DNA of 15,194 nucleotides from Candidatus Latescibacterota bacterium (GTDB lineage: Bacteria > Latescibacterota > MVCY01 > DTYK01): contig DTYK01000285.1 in the NCBI GenBank assembly GCA_012961925.1, positions 1 through 15,194 on the forward strand, given 5' to 3'. A program made the translations under genes and the position numbers. Shown piece by piece: positions 14,261 to 15,194 of the stretch; within the stretch, counting starts at the first letter, position 1, and the number at the start of each line of letters is the position of its first letter. The notes beneath the pieces were generated by a model that did not search any database, was not told the DNA's origin, and saw only the letters and a list, made by a program, of their open reading frames with translations.

Positions 14261-14977
14261 TCAGTTCATCAGCACATAGGTGATGATGTTTATCCCCATT
14301 CTGAAAGCCTCTTCCCTTTTCTCCGGAGGATCGCCGTGTACCTGCGGGTCCACCCAACCATCGCTTATGTTGCTTTCATAGGTGTAGAAGACTACCAGTC
14401 TTCCTTCATGGAATATACCAAACCCTTGCGGCGGTTTGCCGCTGTGTTTATGGATCTTGGGCAGACCGTCAGGGAAATCATAGAACGTGTGGTATATGGG
14501 AAAGTTGAAGGGGAGTTCCACAAACTCTTTGTCCGGGAAGACCTTTTTCATCTCCCGCCTGAAGGCAGTGTCCATCCCGTAGTCGTCGTCGGCATAGAGA
14601 AAACCCCCGTGTATCAGATAGGATCTGAGCCTTTTGGCTTCCTCTTCGGTGAATTTTATGTTTCCATGGCCCGTCATAAACACGAACGGATACCGGAAGA
14701 TCTCCGGTCCTTTCAGATCCACCACTGCCTCCTCCTCTGAGACTTCAACGGTGGTCCTCCTATTCACCTCCCTCGCCAGGTTCGGTATGGCTGTCGGGTC
14801 GTTATACCAATCTCCGCCACCTCCGTACTTTAGACGGGCTATGGTGAACTGAGCCCAGGCTATCCCTTGTGACGCTGGGGAGAGGAGAACGAAAAGGATG
14901 AGCAGTAAGATGATACCAGGGACAACCTTCTTGTCAAAGTGCTTAAGGTTTTGAGAACCTGATCTGTAAGTGACCAT
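14261..14977 (-). CDS. DUF4159-family secreted protein
   Basis: This 238-residue protein has an N-terminal signal: a basic start (K12, H13, K16, K17), a hydrophobic core (20-33) and a probable cleavage site after AWA (40-42). The mature part begins QFTIARLKYGGGGDWYNDP, the usual opening of DUF4159 domains. It continues with FVFMTGHGNIKFTEEE (98-113), LRSYLIHGGFLYADDDYG (117-134), LPFNFPIYHTFYDFPDGLPKIH (155-176) and a conserved NIITYVLMN C-terminus. DUF4159 has no established reaction; I recall a fold related to glutamine-amidotransferase-like domains, unverified. The ATG has no clear Shine-Dalgarno, but it is the only start that keeps the signal intact. A good promoter lies about 60 bases upstream. 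It is the first gene of the minus-strand string, yet a link to sugar metabolism is not obvious, so transcription with the isomerases may be coincidental. Confidence 0.88.
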   Translation of the reverse strand: MVTYRSGSQNLKHFDKKVVPGIILLLILFVLLSPASQGIAWAQFTIARLKYGGGGDWYNDPTAIPNLAREVNRRTTVEVSEEEAVVDLKGPEIFRYPFVFMTGHGNIKFTEEEAKRLRSYLIHGGFLYADDDYGMDTAFRREMKKVFPDKEFVELPFNFPIYHTFYDFPDGLPKIHKHSGKPPQGFGIFHEGRLVVFYTYESNISDGWVDPQVHGDPPEKREEAFRMGINIITYVLMN

Positions 14978-15036
14978 TGGATTCGATAGATAGTGAACAT
15001 TCGGTACGGTTCAAAATAGGGCACTAAACTCCTCAC

Positions 15037-15065
15037 AATATAATGAATCGGATAGCCAATTTCAA
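15037..15065 (-). promoter_or_regulatory. Sigma-70-type promoter for the DUF4159-isomerase-iolB operon
   Basis: Reading toward the DUF4159 gene, TTGAAA (15060-15065), a 17-base spacer and TATATT (15037-15042) match consensus at five of six positions in each box. Transcription would start near 15030, about 50 bases before the ATG. No second equally good promoter is seen between the genes downstream, which supports a single transcript to asnS. Confidence 0.65.
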
Positions 15066-15088
15066 GTCTTATTAATGATAGGATCTCA

Positions 15089-15194
15089 TCAATCCTGTCG
15101 GCCTGGCGCCTGCCACCCGGCTTCGAGTTTGCGCATTAGCCTTAGCAGATTTTCTTTTGCGTCCCTGTAGTATGGATCTATCTTCAAGGCCATC
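15089..15194 (-). CDS. 3' end of a probable TPR protein (cut by the window edge)
   Basis: The last 34 codons before a TGA stop read MALKIDPYYRDAKENLLRLM and then a charged tail ending GRQD. ALKIDPYYRDAKENL fits the second helix of a tetratricopeptide repeat (AL-x-IDP-x-x-x-x-A) and the start of the next. The gene's start lies beyond base 15194; the visible ATG at the edge is probably an internal Met. It is on the same strand as the DUF4159 gene and 111 bases upstream of it. Only this fragment is visible, so the function is unknown. Confidence 0.6.
   Translation of the reverse strand, partial: MALKIDPYYRDAKENLLRLMRKLEAGWQAPGRQD

Noticed and set aside
1..15194. CRISPR arrays, IS elements, tRNA or rRNA genes, phage or defence genes
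   Set aside because: No regularly spaced direct repeats, transposase-like protein, tRNA T-loop signature in the gaps or defence-type domain was found on either strand.

Overview
The window (about half G+C by eye) comes from a Gram-negative-type bacterium that I cannot place below that level. The evidence for the cell type is a lipoprotein signal, Sec signals and multi-pass membrane proteins. A short-form ThiC and an orphan uroporphyrinogen-decarboxylase-family protein are common in anaerobes of the Desulfobacterota and related candidate phyla, but this placement is inference. I see no IS element, CRISPR array, tRNA, rRNA or phage gene. The content looks like ordinary chromosome with one accessory catabolic operon.

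Layout. Bases 1-170 hold compound palindromes and a probable terminator. Then, on the minus strand, come uvrA (171-2936) and thiC (3015-4313). A 370-base gap (4314-4683) carries a good promoter for thiC and an unexplained nested inverted repeat, but no recognisable TPP riboswitch. Next, still on the minus strand, are an orphan UroD/MtaA-family protein (4684-5958) and a SagB/ThcOx-type nitroreductase that is probably a lipoprotein (6063-6758). Divergent from the latter, on the plus strand, is a 781-residue membrane protein with an embedded spermidine-synthase-like domain (6932-9277) whose usual catalytic acidic residues are replaced.

The right-hand third is one minus-strand gene string read from about 15030 down to 9336: a secreted DUF4159 protein, two xylose-isomerase-like TIM-barrel proteins, IolB (5-deoxy-glucuronate isomerase), a GyaR-type D-2-hydroxyacid dehydrogenase, and asnS (asparaginyl-tRNA synthetase). 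Intergenic gaps are 13-60 bases, most genes have strong Shine-Dalgarno sequences, and a clear sigma-70-like promoter precedes the first gene. The set looks like part of an inositol or related polyol/uronate route, but IolC, IolD, IolG, IolJ and IolA are not in the window. The window ends inside the 3' end of a probable TPR-protein gene (15089-15194, minus).

Most worth a second look are the incomplete Iol-like operon with its unassigned TIM-barrel enzymes, the probably inactive membrane-embedded aminopropyltransferase-like protein beside an exported flavoenzyme, and the structured intergenic DNA at 4577-4641.
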